Position numbers and translations under genes: made by a program
NCBI RefSeq assembly: GCF_021284745.1
Contig: NZ_CP089925.1
Span: 1,240,001-1,304,000 of the forward strand
DNA length: 64,000 nucleotides
Direction of reading: 5' to 3'
From: Lysobacter sp. KIS68-7
Lineage (GTDB): Bacteria > Pseudomonadota > Gammaproteobacteria > Xanthomonadales > Xanthomonadaceae
Part shown: positions 36,982 to 45,104 of the stretch, one piece after another
Position numbering within the stretch: the first letter of the stretch is position 1
Layout of the letters: the number at the start of each line of letters is the position of its first letter
The notes under the pieces: model-generated
Told to the model about the DNA's origin: nothing
Databases searched by the model: none
The model's input: the letters and a program-made list of their open reading frames with translations, nothing else

Positions 36982-37839
36982 ATGCGTTCTGTACTTGTAT
37001 CCGCACTTTTATTCTTCTCAGTCCCCGCGACGGCAACGTCCACCAAGCCAGGCGAAATCGAACAACTCATGACGCTCCGCGTCGATGGCGAAATCGAGGT
37101 GGACAAGACCGGGCGTGTCTCCTCGTATCAAGCGGAGACCCCGCTGCCTGAAGAGTTCGCCGCCATCGTCGACAAGGCGGTTGCCGGTTGGACCTTCCAC
37201 CCGCCGGTATTGAACGGCAAGCCCGCGACTGCCCGCGCAAAGGTGCGCATCACACTGGCCAGTCGCCAGGAGCAGGACCAACACCATGTCTGGGTCGACG
37301 ACGTCAGCTTCCCGGCGCAAAAAGTGTCCGAACGGGAAGGGCGGGTCTCGGTCGAGGTGCCTGCTTCGAACTACCGCGTAGTGGAGTCTGCGCCGAAGCC
37401 ACGCTATCCCACCTTCGCCGTTGGCGCGCTGGTTTCCCTCGACGCGCGCGTCGATTCTTCCGGTCGCGTCATCGATGCCGCAGCGACGCAATGCCGCGTG
37501 CATGCGATCCAGGCCGACATGCCCGTTTCGCGTGCCTGCAAGACACTCGAGCGCGAGGCAATCCGGGCCGCAAAGCAGTGGACCCTAGCTTACGAAGGTC
37601 GCGATGGCGGGACGGCGGACCTTCGGCACGTCAGCATCAACCTCCAGTACGCCGTCCCCCACCTTGATGTCAGTAGCGACCACGCACCTGGCGTGTGGCG
37701 GCCGGAATCCCGGACGGCCTACCGTGACTCGCCGTGGCAGTCCGAGAATCGAATCGGCGTTGCCGACGTCCACTCCCATGGCCTCCCGCGCGCACCCGTC
37801 CTGGACCTCCGCACAGGCATCATCGAAGAGGCGCTCTGA
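36982..37839 (+). CDS. exported protein resembling TonB C-terminal/energy-transducer family
   Basis: A protein of 285 residues if it starts at the ATG at 36982, which gives a clean signal peptide (MRSVLVSALLFFSVPATATS). The sequence GEIEVDKTGRVSSYQAETPL and later PRYPTFAVGALVSLDARVDS with GRVIDAA has the beta-alpha-beta pattern of TonB_C-like domains, possibly two copies. There is no proline-rich spanning segment and no N-terminal anchor, so it is not a normal TonB. Periplasmic. An upstream ATG at 36928 would add 18 residues and spoil the signal peptide. The function is unknown. Confidence 0.65.
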   Translation: MRSVLVSALLFFSVPATATSTKPGEIEQLMTLRVDGEIEVDKTGRVSSYQAETPLPEEFAAIVDKAVAGWTFHPPVLNGKPATARAKVRITLASRQEQDQHHVWVDDVSFPAQKVSEREGRVSVEVPASNYRVVESAPKPRYPTFAVGALVSLDARVDSSGRVIDAAATQCRVHAIQADMPVSRACKTLEREAIRAAKQWTLAYEGRDGGTADLRHVSINLQYAVPHLDVSSDHAPGVWRPESRTAYRDSPWQSENRIGVADVHSHGLPRAPVLDLRTGIIEEAL

Positions 37840-37867
37840 CAACGCTGGCCCAGAGGCATCATCGTCA

Positions 37868-37890
37868 GCGCCCTTCGCTCAGAAGGGCGC
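37868..37890. terminator. bidirectional hairpin between convergent genes
   Basis: A perfect 9-base-pair stem, GCGCCCTTC/GAAGGGCGC, with a five-base loop, between the TonB_C-like gene and rtcB, which point at each other. There is no T-run. Confidence 0.55.
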
Positions 37891-37895
37891 GCCCA

Positions 37896-39110
37896 TTACC
37901 CCTTCACACACACCACCTGCCGCAAGGTGTGTACGACTTCCACCAGATCAGCTTGCGCCGCCATCACCGCCTCGATCGGCTTGTACGCCGCCGGTGATTC
38001 ATCGATCACCCCCGCATCCTTGCGGCATTCCACGTGCGCCGTCGCTTCCCGGTGCTCCTTCAACGTGATCGTGTTGCGCGCCTGCGTGCGGCTCATCACG
38101 CGCCCCGCACCATGGCTGCAACTGTGGAAGCTGTCCGCGTTGCCCAGCCCGCGCACGATGTAGCTGCGTGTGCCCATGCTGCCCGGGATGATGCCGAGCT
38201 CACCCGCGCGCGCGCTTACCGCGCCCTTGCGCGTGACCAGCAACGACTCGCCCGCGTGCGTTTCGCGCTGCACGTAGTTGTGGTGGCAGTTCACGGCTTC
38301 CTTCTCAAGCTGGAACTTCGGCAGCGTCTGCTGCAGCTCGTGCAGCACGCGCGCGAGCATGGTCTCGCGGTTGGTGCGCGCGTAGTCCTGCGCCCAGCCC
38401 ACGGCTTCCACGTAGTCGTCGAACAAGGGCTCGCCTTCCAGGAAGAACGCGAGGTCCTTGTCCGGCAGGTGGAAGCCCAGCACGCGACGCTCCAGTTCCT
38501 TGCGCGCGCGTTCGATGAAGTAGGTGCCGATCAGGTTGCCGGTGCCGCGCGAACCCGAATGCAACATCACCCACACGCGGTCGTCCTCGTCCAGGCACAA
38601 CTCGATGAAATGGTTGCCGCCGCCGAGCGTGCCGTTCTGCTTCTCGACCTTGTCCGGACGGATGCGCGGGTGCTTGTCGCGGATGCGGGCAAGGCGCTGT
38701 TCGAGCTGCGCATCGGCCAGGCGCGTGGAGACGCTGTCCGGGATGCGCTGGTGCTCGCCATGCGGGCCGTTGCCCACGGGCACGCTGCGCTCGATGCCGC
38801 TGCGCAGACCTGCGAGGTTGTCCGGCAAGTCGTCGGCGCGCAGCGTGGTGCGCACCGCCGCCATGCCGCATCCGATGTCCACGCCGACCGCCGCCGGGAT
38901 GATCGCGCCGCGCGTGGGCACGACCGAACCCACCGTCGCACCGATACCCAGGTGCACGTCCGGCATCACCGCCACCCACGGGCCCACGAACGGAAGCGAG
39001 GCGATGTTGCGCAATTGCGCCTGCGCCTGGGATTCGAGGGGCACGCCGCGCACCCAGCCCTTGATCGGCGTGGCGCCTTCGGCGTGGAGGAATTCGAAGT
39101 TGTTGCTCAT
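37896..39110 (-). CDS. rtcB: RNA-splicing ligase RtcB
   Basis: A protein of 404 residues, like the E. coli enzyme (408). It joins RNA 2',3'-cyclic phosphate or 3'-phosphate ends to 5'-OH ends with GTP and Mn2+. Motifs: MPDVHLGIGATVGSV, VGVDIGCGMAAV (metal-binding Asp and Cys), KQNGTLGGGNHFIEL, HSGSRGTGN, EAVNCHHNYV, GSMGTRSYI and the guanylylated histidine in SCSHGAGR. No rtcA or rtcR gene is next to it, so regulation is not the classic operon. A terminator-like hairpin lies just upstream of its start on the same strand. Confidence 0.95.
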   Translation of the reverse strand: MSNNFEFLHAEGATPIKGWVRGVPLESQAQAQLRNIASLPFVGPWVAVMPDVHLGIGATVGSVVPTRGAIIPAAVGVDIGCGMAAVRTTLRADDLPDNLAGLRSGIERSVPVGNGPHGEHQRIPDSVSTRLADAQLEQRLARIRDKHPRIRPDKVEKQNGTLGGGNHFIELCLDEDDRVWVMLHSGSRGTGNLIGTYFIERARKELERRVLGFHLPDKDLAFFLEGEPLFDDYVEAVGWAQDYARTNRETMLARVLHELQQTLPKFQLEKEAVNCHHNYVQRETHAGESLLVTRKGAVSARAGELGIIPGSMGTRSYIVRGLGNADSFHSCSHGAGRVMSRTQARNTITLKEHREATAHVECRKDAGVIDESPAAYKPIEAVMAAQADLVEVVHTLRQVVCVKG

Positions 39111-39147
39111 GGTGTTGTCTCGCTGCTCGATTGTCGCTCCGGAGCGC

Positions 39148-39186
39148 GCAAACAAAAACGCCTCCGGAATGGATCCCGGAGGCGTT
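39148..39186 (-). terminator. strong rho-independent terminator read on the minus strand
   Basis: A perfect 11-base-pair stem (39157-39167 with 39176-39186, AACGCCTCCGG/CCGGAGGCGTT), followed on the minus strand by TTTTTGTTT. It would stop transcription coming from above 39190 before it reaches rtcB, yet no confident minus-strand gene lies there. Confidence 0.75.
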
Positions 39187-39197
39187 GGTTCGCTCAT

Positions 39198-39222
39198 CCG
39201 GAAGTCGGTGGCCGACTTCCGG
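39198..39222. promoter_or_regulatory. second strong hairpin beside the rtcB-upstream terminator
   Basis: A perfect 11-base-pair stem, CCGGAAGTCGG/CCGACTTCCGG, with a three-base loop, eleven bases from the terminator stem. Together the two could form the 3' part of a structured RNA or a leader attenuator. Confidence 0.45.
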
Positions 39223-39233
39223 TGAAGGGAAGG

Positions 39234-39428
39234 TCAGCCGTGTGGCGCGCCGGTGCGGGGCGCCGGATACGCGCGCAGGTGCCGCCGCGCGATGCGCAGG
39301 GCAGGTTTGCGTGCGATGTCGATGGCGCGTGGCATGCGGGCGGGCCGAAGGCGGATGTGGCGAAGGGCGCGCACGTTAACGCTGCGTTCTGCAATGTGCA
39401 AGCGATATCGACGAGCGGTGCGTTGCAC
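39234..39428 (-). CDS. doubtful 64-residue arginine-rich open frame
   Basis: A GTG-started frame ending directly before the twin hairpins: MQRTARRYRLHIAERSVNVR, then RLRPARMPRAIDIARKPAL and YPAPRTGAPHG. Third positions in its second half are G/C-rich, as in coding DNA here, and the terminator would fit its end. There is no ribosome site, and no family was recognised. This 400-base gap (39111-39510) otherwise holds only the hairpins. Confidence 0.2.
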   Translation of the reverse strand: MQRTARRYRLHIAERSVNVRALRHIRLRPARMPRAIDIARKPALRIARRHLRAYPAPRTGAPHG

Positions 39429-39510
39429 GCGATCGTCGGCGTCGCATCTTGCTCACGCAAGCGGTCGCACGCTCGTGCAACGCCGAGCATCCCGTCCATG
39501 GAGCGGAACG

Positions 39511-40833
39511 ATGCGAACAAGTTCGAGCACTTCGACCCTCGCGATGCTGGTCGCCGCGACCTTCGCCAGCGCCTGCGCACCGCGCGCCGAGTTGTCGACC
39601 GCGCAGACCAGCGGACCAAACCCCACGTTGCCCGCACCGGACAAGGCCCTCGTGCCGACGGTGAAGATCGCGCCCGTGGTCGGTTGGAAAGCGGGCGAAA
39701 TGCCCACGCCCATGCAAGGCCTGCGCGTGCAGCCCTTCGCCACCGGGCTCACGCATCCGCGCTGGTTGTACGTGCTGCCCAACGGCGACGTCCTCGTGGC
39801 CGAAACCAATCGCCCGCCGACGGAAGATCCGCAGGACAACCCGGTCCGCAACGCCTTCATAAACCACGCCTTCAAGGAAGCCGGCGCGGACGTCGAAAGC
39901 CCCAATCGCATTTCGCTCCTGCGCGACGAGGATGGCGACGGCATCGCGGAGACGAAATCCACCTTCCTGGGGAACCTGTTCTCGCCCTTCGGCATGGCCC
40001 TAGTCGGCGATCGCTTCTTCGTGGCGAACGCCGATGCGCTCGTCTGGGTGCCTTACAAGCAGGGCGAAACGCGGATCGACGCGACACCCACCAAGCTCAC
40101 CGACCTGCCGGGCGCACCGCGCAACCACCACTGGACCAAGAGTTTGGTGGCGAACGCGGACGGCTCGAAGTTCTACGTAGGCGTGGGCTCCAACAGCAAC
40201 GCCGCCGACCACGGGATGGACATCGAAGCCAACCGCGCTGCGATCCTGGAAGTCGATGCGACCACCGGCGCCTCGCATGTCTACGCCAGCGGCCTGCGCA
40301 ATCCCGTCGGAATCGCGTGGGCGCCGGGCACGCAAACCCTGTACGCCGTCGTCAACGAGCGCGATGAACTGGGCAACGATCTCGTGCCCGATTACCTGAC
40401 GTCGGTGAAGCCGGGCGCGTTCTACGGATGGCCGTGGAGTTACTACGGCGCGCACGTCGACACGCGCGTCAAACCCGCGCGCCCCGACATGGTCGCGAAG
40501 GCCATCGCGCCGGACTACGCGCTCGGCCCGCATGTCGCTTCGCTGGGATTGGCATTCGCGTCGGGCGACAAACTGCCGGCCGCACTGCGCGACGGCGCCT
40601 TCATCGGCCTGCACGGTTCGTGGAATCGCAATCCGCCGTCGGGCTACAAAGTCGTGTTCGTCCCGTTCGCGGGCGGCAAGCCTTCCGGCAAGGAAGTCGA
40701 CGTGCTCACCGGTTTCCTGGACGCGCAAGGCAATGCGCACGGGCGGCCCGTGGGCGTGGCGATGGCGAAGGATGGCGCGCTCTTGGTCGCCGACGATGTC
40801 GGCAACGTGGTGTGGCGGGTGTCGCCGCTTTAG
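39511..40833 (+). CDS. PQQ-type sugar (sorbosone-like) dehydrogenase, exported
   Basis: A protein of 440 residues. An N-terminal signal with lipobox-like ASAC suggests a lipoprotein. It is a six-bladed propeller of the soluble glucose/sorbosone dehydrogenase family: LTHPRWLYVLPNGDVLVAET, LRDEDGDGIAE (a calcium-type acidic loop), GAPRNHHWTKSLV, YASGLRNPVGIAWAPG, NERDELGNDLVPDYL and PGAFYGWPWSYYG. Members oxidise sugars in the periplasm with PQQ and Ca2+. The start follows GGAG. It ends flush against the convergent next gene with no bases between. Confidence 0.88.
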   Translation: MRTSSSTSTLAMLVAATFASACAPRAELSTAQTSGPNPTLPAPDKALVPTVKIAPVVGWKAGEMPTPMQGLRVQPFATGLTHPRWLYVLPNGDVLVAETNRPPTEDPQDNPVRNAFINHAFKEAGADVESPNRISLLRDEDGDGIAETKSTFLGNLFSPFGMALVGDRFFVANADALVWVPYKQGETRIDATPTKLTDLPGAPRNHHWTKSLVANADGSKFYVGVGSNSNAADHGMDIEANRAAILEVDATTGASHVYASGLRNPVGIAWAPGTQTLYAVVNERDELGNDLVPDYLTSVKPGAFYGWPWSYYGAHVDTRVKPARPDMVAKAIAPDYALGPHVASLGLAFASGDKLPAALRDGAFIGLHGSWNRNPPSGYKVVFVPFAGGKPSGKEVDVLTGFLDAQGNAHGRPVGVAMAKDGALLVADDVGNVVWRVSPL

Positions 40834-41091
40834 TCAGGCAATGACTTGCGGTGTCGCTTCGAAGCGTCGCGCGTAATCGCGTTCCTTCGCGACGCGTTCC
40901 ACTTCGGAATGCGCAAGGCCCGGTGCGGCGTACACCGCGTACGCGATCGCGCCGTCGCGCTGCCCGACATGGTGCAACGAATAACGCGGGGTGCCGCCGC
41001 CGGTGCTCGGGGGGTAGTGCTTCGGAGGCGAGGTGCCATCCATGTCCAGTTCGCTGTTATCCACCGCGCCACCGACAAAGAGGGCTCGCAT
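40834..41091 (-). CDS. conserved protein of unknown function
   Basis: A protein of 85 residues, MRALFVGGAVDNSELDMDG with HYPPSTGGGTPRYSLHHVG and ERDYARRFEATPQ. I know similar small soluble proteins in Xanthomonadaceae but no named family. The ATG at 41091 has a GGGAGA ribosome site, which is preferred over a Met 14 codons upstream. It is convergent with the dehydrogenase gene. Confidence 0.6.
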   Translation of the reverse strand: MRALFVGGAVDNSELDMDGTSPPKHYPPSTGGGTPRYSLHHVGQRDGAIAYAVYAAPGLAHSEVERVAKERDYARRFEATPQVIA

Positions 41092-41154
41092 GCGCTTCTC
41101 CCGATGAAATGATCCTGAAACATCCTCGGCCAAGCGGCGTTGCGAACATGTCGA

Positions 41155-41185
41155 ACCGGCGGTAAGCGCGAGGCTCGCCGCCGGT
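41155..41185 (-). terminator. branched hairpin between two minus-strand genes
   Basis: An outer 8-base-pair stem, ACCGGCGG/CCGCCGGT, encloses a smaller GCGA/TCGC stem. It lies after the stop of the DUF6249-like gene on the minus strand and probably ends its transcript. No T-run is visible. Confidence 0.45.
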
Positions 41186-41204
41186 CCGGGGGTGCGTCAG
41201 GCGA

Positions 41205-41540
41205 TCAGGCGACCGCGCCCATGCGGCGGCTGATGAAGTAGTAGGCGAGGTTGCCCAGGCCCGTGACGCCGGCGAGCACCGCGATTACGCCCGGGGTGAG
41301 TTGCTGCCAACCGGCCGCTTCGATCATCCCGAAGCCGGCGCCCACGGCCAGCAGGGTGATGCCCCAGCGCAGCGAACTGTGCCGCTGGCGCAGGTCCTCG
41401 CCCGCCATGATCGAACGGACGAGCTCTTCGGAGCCGTTGGCGCCGATCAGCGCGCGGCGGGTGCGTGCATCGACCACGACCTTGATGACGTAGGCGATGC
41501 AGACGAAGAAGGTGATGGGGATCAGCAGTTCGAAGTTCAT
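41205..41540 (-). CDS. DUF6249-like small membrane protein
   Basis: A protein of 111 residues with three hydrophobic helices: MNFELLIPITFFVCIAYVIK, then WGITLLAVGAGFGMIEAA and LTPGVIAVLAGVTGLGNLAYYF. RTRRALIGANGSEELVRSIM between the first two is typical of DUF6249-like proteins. CGGAG precedes the ATG. It is divergent from the ECF sigma factor gene, so the 144-base gap between them may hold both promoters. Confidence 0.7.
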   Translation of the reverse strand: MNFELLIPITFFVCIAYVIKVVVDARTRRALIGANGSEELVRSIMAGEDLRQRHSSLRWGITLLAVGAGFGMIEAAGWQQLTPGVIAVLAGVTGLGNLAYYFISRRMGAVA

Positions 41541-41684
41541 GATGGTGCTCCGGGGTGGCTCGTTCGGTGGTCGGCGGTGTGCCGCGTTCGGTGGAGTTGA
41601 TACGGGGTCCGCGGGGCCGGTTGCACCCGGGCCCGACGAAAGGCCGTTGCAACCGATCGCGCCCGGGGCGTATCCAGAACCCAC

Positions 41685-42332
41685 ATGGATGGAGGAGGCC
41701 CCCTGCTGGAGACCCTGCCCGCGACCGCAATGCCGGGAGCCGACGCGCCCGACCGCACGGCCGAGCGTGCGGCCGACCGCGCGCTGGCGCAGGCCGTCCT
41801 CGCCAACGCCCCCGGAGCCTTCGAGCGCCTGGTGAAGCAGTACCAGGGCCTGTGCTTCCACATCATCCAGCGCATGGTCCGGCAGCCCGACGACACCCGG
41901 GAGCTCTGCCAGGACACATTCCTGCGCGTGCACCGCTACCTGCACCAGTACCGCGGCGAGAGTTCGCTGCAGGCCTGGATCGGCCAGGTGGCCTATTCGG
42001 TCGCCAAGCGGCACCTGGAGCGCAAGCGCATCCCGGTGCAGGAGGCCGCCGACCCGGAGGAACACCAGGCGCTGCTGGACAACGTGGGCGATGGCTTCGA
42101 CCTGGAGCGGGCCAATGTGGACGAGGAGTCTTCGCGCCTGCTGCACGCCGCCATCGAGACGCTGCCGCCGATGCAGCGCACCTTGCTCACGCTGTATCAC
42201 CTGGACGAGTTGCCGATCGGCGAGATCGCCGCGATGACCGGCCTCGCCGAGGGCACCATCAAAAGTCATCTGTTCCGCAGCCGCCAGCGCCTCCGCCAGG
42301 TGCTGGAGGCGAAGATGGGAGTAGTCGCATGA
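41685..42332 (+). CDS. ECF-type RNA polymerase sigma factor
   Basis: A protein of 215 residues. Region 2 is seen at AFERLVKQYQGLCFHIIQRM with DDTRELCQDTFLRVHRYL, and region 4 at LPPMQRTLLTLYHLDELPIG followed by AAMTGLAEGTIKSHLFRSRQ, a helix-turn-helix. It would direct RNA polymerase to a stress- or envelope-related regulon. The next gene overlaps its stop by ATGA, as anti-sigma genes do. An extended N-terminus of about 30 residues (start at 41685) is less certain. Confidence 0.9.
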   Translation: MDGGGPLLETLPATAMPGADAPDRTAERAADRALAQAVLANAPGAFERLVKQYQGLCFHIIQRMVRQPDDTRELCQDTFLRVHRYLHQYRGESSLQAWIGQVAYSVAKRHLERKRIPVQEAADPEEHQALLDNVGDGFDLERANVDEESSRLLHAAIETLPPMQRTLLTLYHLDELPIGEIAAMTGLAEGTIKSHLFRSRQRLRQVLEAKMGVVA

Positions 42333-42787
42333 ACAAGCACGAATCCGAAATCGACGAACGCGAGTGGCTGGCGCAGGAGCGCGCGCGGCTCGAGGCACGC
42401 ATGGGCGGCGTCAGCGACGATCCGCTTGTCGCCCGCTATCGCAAGGTCTCGCAGGCGCTGCGCGCGCCGCTGCCCGATGCGTTGCCCGAGGATTTCGCGG
42501 CCAGCATGGCGCGCATGGCGCAGGCCGGCGTGGCGGCGCCGAAGCTTGCCGAACCCGACTCCCCGTTCGAACGCGACCTCACGCGCCTCCTCGTCGGTGT
42601 GCTGGGCGTGGGCGCAGCGGTGGTCGTTGCCGTCTACGGCAAGGCATGGCTGGCGCCGACGATGGAACTGCTGCGCCTGGATTCCTCGGTCGCCGTGAAC
42701 TGGGTGCTGGCGCTGGGCGCCTGTGTCGGCGCGACTTGGCTGACCGAGCAGTTGCGTCGCCACAAGCAGGGCACGCACGCCGCGTAA
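42329..42787 (+). CDS. single-gene partner of the sigma factor, putative anti-sigma membrane protein
   Basis: A protein of 152 residues. A charged cytoplasmic N-terminal half (MNKHESEIDEREWLAQERAR, LARYRKVSQALRAPLP-like spacing) is followed by two membrane helices (LLVGVLGVGAAVVVAVYG and AVNWVLALGACVGATWL). There is no HxxxCxxC zinc anti-sigma motif. Translation is coupled to the sigma factor by ATGA, so an anti-sigma or sensing role is inferred from position and topology only. Confidence 0.7.
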   Translation: MNKHESEIDEREWLAQERARLEARMGGVSDDPLVARYRKVSQALRAPLPDALPEDFAASMARMAQAGVAAPKLAEPDSPFERDLTRLLVGVLGVGAAVVVAVYGKAWLAPTMELLRLDSSVAVNWVLALGACVGATWLTEQLRRHKQGTHAA

Positions 42788-42796
42788 ACTGCGCGG

Positions 42797-43834
42797 ATGC
42801 GAAAGACCCCCGGATCGCGCGACGCCGACGCCGCGCTCGATGTCCTGTTCCATCCCTTCGACACGGGCGCGCTCGCGTGGCCGCGCGCGGGCGGTGCCTT
42901 GTTCCTGCGCGCCCGCGACGGTTGGCCCCTGCATGCGGCGCCGCGCGCGGGACTGGTGTGCGAGCAGACCTGGAAGCCCGAGTTCGATGCGCTTTCGCGC
43001 TCGGGCCTGGACGTGAGTGAAGAGGCAGGCGGCACCTTCCCGCTCGTGCTCGTACTGCCGCCGCGGCAGCGCGACGAGGCGCGTGGCCTGTTCGCGCGTG
43101 CGCTCGATTGCGCGGGCGAGACGGGCGTCGTGGTCGCCTGCATGCACAACGATGAAGGCGCGAAGACGGGGCAAACGGATCTTGCGAAAGTCGCGGGCCC
43201 GCTCGGCGTGTTGTCCAAGCACCATTGCCGCGTGTTCTGGACCACCACGCGCGACGACGCCGACGACGCTTTGCGCGCCCAATGGCGCACGCTCGATGCG
43301 CCGCGCGTCGTCGCAGGAGGACTCACCAGTCGTCCCGGCGTCTTCGCCTGGGACCGCGTGGACCCGGCCTCCGCGCTCCTTGCGCAGCACTTGCCGCGCG
43401 ACCTGGCAGGCGATGGGGCGGACCTCGGTGCCGGCACCGGTTATCTCGCGCGCGAAGTGCTCGCGCATTCGCCGAGCGTGCGTGCGCTCGATCTGTATGA
43501 AGCCGAATCGCGCGCATTGGCGCTGGCGAAGGTGAACCTCGCGGCGCATGCCAACGTCGGCTTCCACTGGCACGACGTGACGGCAGGCCTGCAACGCCAC
43601 TACGACTTCATCGTCATGAATCCGCCGTTCCATGCACTGGGCCGCGGCGATCGCCCGGATATCGGGCAGCGCTTCATCGAGGTCGCCGCGCAAGCCCTGG
43701 CGCCGCGCGGACGGCTGTACCTCGTGGCCAATCGCCATCTGCCTTACGAGTCGATGCTCGGTGCGCACTTCGGGCACGTGCGCGCGCTGGCCGACAGCGG
43801 CGCCTTCAAGGTGATCGAGGCGGTGCGCAAGTGA
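42797..43834 (+). CDS. rsmC: 16S rRNA (guanine-N2-)-methyltransferase, RsmC-like
   Basis: A protein of 345 residues, built of two methyltransferase-like halves as in RsmC. The C-terminal half has the SAM loop DLGAGTGYLAREVL, an acidic LYEAESRAL, and the catalytic motif FIVMNPPFHALGRGD (NPPF). RsmC methylates G1207 of 16S rRNA; the exact target here is inferred from family. It ends in ATGA overlap with the pseudouridine synthase gene, so two ribosomal RNA modifiers form one unit. Confidence 0.88.
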   Translation: MRKTPGSRDADAALDVLFHPFDTGALAWPRAGGALFLRARDGWPLHAAPRAGLVCEQTWKPEFDALSRSGLDVSEEAGGTFPLVLVLPPRQRDEARGLFARALDCAGETGVVVACMHNDEGAKTGQTDLAKVAGPLGVLSKHHCRVFWTTTRDDADDALRAQWRTLDAPRVVAGGLTSRPGVFAWDRVDPASALLAQHLPRDLAGDGADLGAGTGYLAREVLAHSPSVRALDLYEAESRALALAKVNLAAHANVGFHWHDVTAGLQRHYDFIVMNPPFHALGRGDRPDIGQRFIEVAAQALAPRGRLYLVANRHLPYESMLGAHFGHVRALADSGAFKVIEAVRK

Positions 43835-44529
43835 AGCTGGTCAAGCACATCGCGAACCTCGGCTACGGCAGTCGCAAGGAAGTCACGTGGATGTTTCGCG
43901 AGGGACGCGTCACCGATCCAGATGGTGAAGTGCTGTACGCCGATGACCAGGTGTCGCACGAAGCGATCCGCATCGACGGCGAGCCGCTCGATCCGCCGTC
44001 GGGCCTGTTGCTGATGCTGCACAAGCCCGTCGGCTACACCTGTTCGACGAAGGATCCTGGCCGCATCGTGTACGACCTGCTCCCGCCGCGCTTCCGCTTG
44101 CGCTCGCCGTTGCTGTCGACGGTGGGGCGATTGGATCGCGACACCAGTGGTTTGCTGCTCCTGACCGACGACGGCGCCTTGCTCCACCGCATCGTGTCGC
44201 CGAAGTCGCACTTGTCCAAGCGCTACGACGCCACCTTGGCGCATGACCTGCGCGGCAACGAAGCGGAAGTGTTCGCCAGCGGCACGCTGATGCTGGAATC
44301 CGAAGACACGCCGCTGAAACCGGCGACGCTGGAAGTACGCGATGCGCGCCACGCCAGCCTCGTGCTGACCGAAGGCCGTTACCACCAGGCGCGACGCATG
44401 TTCGCGGCGGTGGGCAATCATGTCGATGCGCTGCATCGCAGCGCGATCGGTGGGATCGACCTCGGCGACTTGCCCCCGGGCGAATGGCGCGCGCTGGGCG
44501 AAGCAGATCGCGCGCGGCTATTCGCCTAG
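43831..44529 (+). CDS. rsuA: 16S rRNA pseudouridine synthase, RsuA family
   Basis: A protein of 232 residues. An S4 RNA-binding domain (residues 1-55, NLGYGSRKEVTWMFREGRV) precedes the synthase domain with LHKPVGYTC, the catalytic aspartate motif GRLDRDTSGLLLL, and the C-terminal EGRYHQARRMFAAVGNHV. RsuA makes pseudouridine 516 in 16S rRNA. Coupled to rsmC through ATGA. The 3' end overlaps the convergent DUF1415 gene by twelve bases. Confidence 0.92.
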   Translation: MKLVKHIANLGYGSRKEVTWMFREGRVTDPDGEVLYADDQVSHEAIRIDGEPLDPPSGLLLMLHKPVGYTCSTKDPGRIVYDLLPPRFRLRSPLLSTVGRLDRDTSGLLLLTDDGALLHRIVSPKSHLSKRYDATLAHDLRGNEAEVFASGTLMLESEDTPLKPATLEVRDARHASLVLTEGRYHQARRMFAAVGNHVDALHRSAIGGIDLGDLPPGEWRALGEADRARLFA

Positions 44530-45057
44530 CAGTTTGCGCCAGCCTTCCACGCCGAGCTTGCGCAGCGTTTCGACGTTGCGCTCCACGATCACGTCCGGAT
44601 CCGGGAACGCCGCCACCGCCTTCGACACGCTGTCCTCGCGCAACAGGTGCAGCGTGGGCCAGGGCGCGCGGTTGGTGTAGTTCTCCACGTCGTCCGGGTC
44701 GCTCTCCGCGAACTGGTACTGCGGATGGAAGCTCGCGACCTGCAGCACGCCGTCCAGGTCCATCGCTTCCACGAGCCCGTCGGCGTCTTCGAGGAAGTCG
44801 TTGTAATCGAGGAAGTCCTGCAGCACCTGCGGATGCACGATGAGCGTGGTGTCGATCTCCGCCGGGTCGGTATCGCGCAGGCGCGCCAATTCCTCGCCGA
44901 GTTCTTCGAGCAACTGCTGGGGCAAGGTCGCATCGCTGAGCACGAAGCGCACCTGGTCCTTCACGTACACCGCCTTCGCGAACGGGCACAGGTTCAGTCC
45001 GATCACCGCGCGTTCCAGCCAGCGGCGCGTGTCTTCGATGGGGTCGGTTTCGCTCAT
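44518..45057 (-). CDS. DUF1415 protein
   Basis: A protein of 179 residues. The family signature is clear: WLERAVIGLNLCPFAKAVYV, TTLIVHPQVLQDFLDYNDFL, FHPQYQFAESDPDDVENYTN and RAPWPTLHLLRE. DUF1415 is widespread in gammaproteobacteria with no proven function. Cytoplasmic. The ATG is the first Met ahead of the conserved part. It is divergent from the DMT transporter gene by 47 bases. Confidence 0.9.
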   Translation of the reverse strand: MSETDPIEDTRRWLERAVIGLNLCPFAKAVYVKDQVRFVLSDATLPQQLLEELGEELARLRDTDPAEIDTTLIVHPQVLQDFLDYNDFLEDADGLVEAMDLDGVLQVASFHPQYQFAESDPDDVENYTNRAPWPTLHLLREDSVSKAVAAFPDPDVIVERNVETLRKLGVEGWRKLLGE

Positions 45058-45104
45058 GGCGCGCAGGGTAGCGCGATGCGCGGGGATGCCCCAAGCTTCC
45101 GCGC

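Noticed and set aside
39110-39197. A 29-residue N-terminal extension of RtcB from an ATG at 39197
   Set aside because: It would translate through the terminator stem and lacks a ribosome site; RtcB homologues begin near the 39110 start.
39194-39637. A 147-residue minus-strand frame ending at the twin hairpins
   Set aside because: Its upstream part is antisense to the dehydrogenase signal peptide, its codon pattern is poor, and no domain is recognised; only the hairpins themselves are retained.
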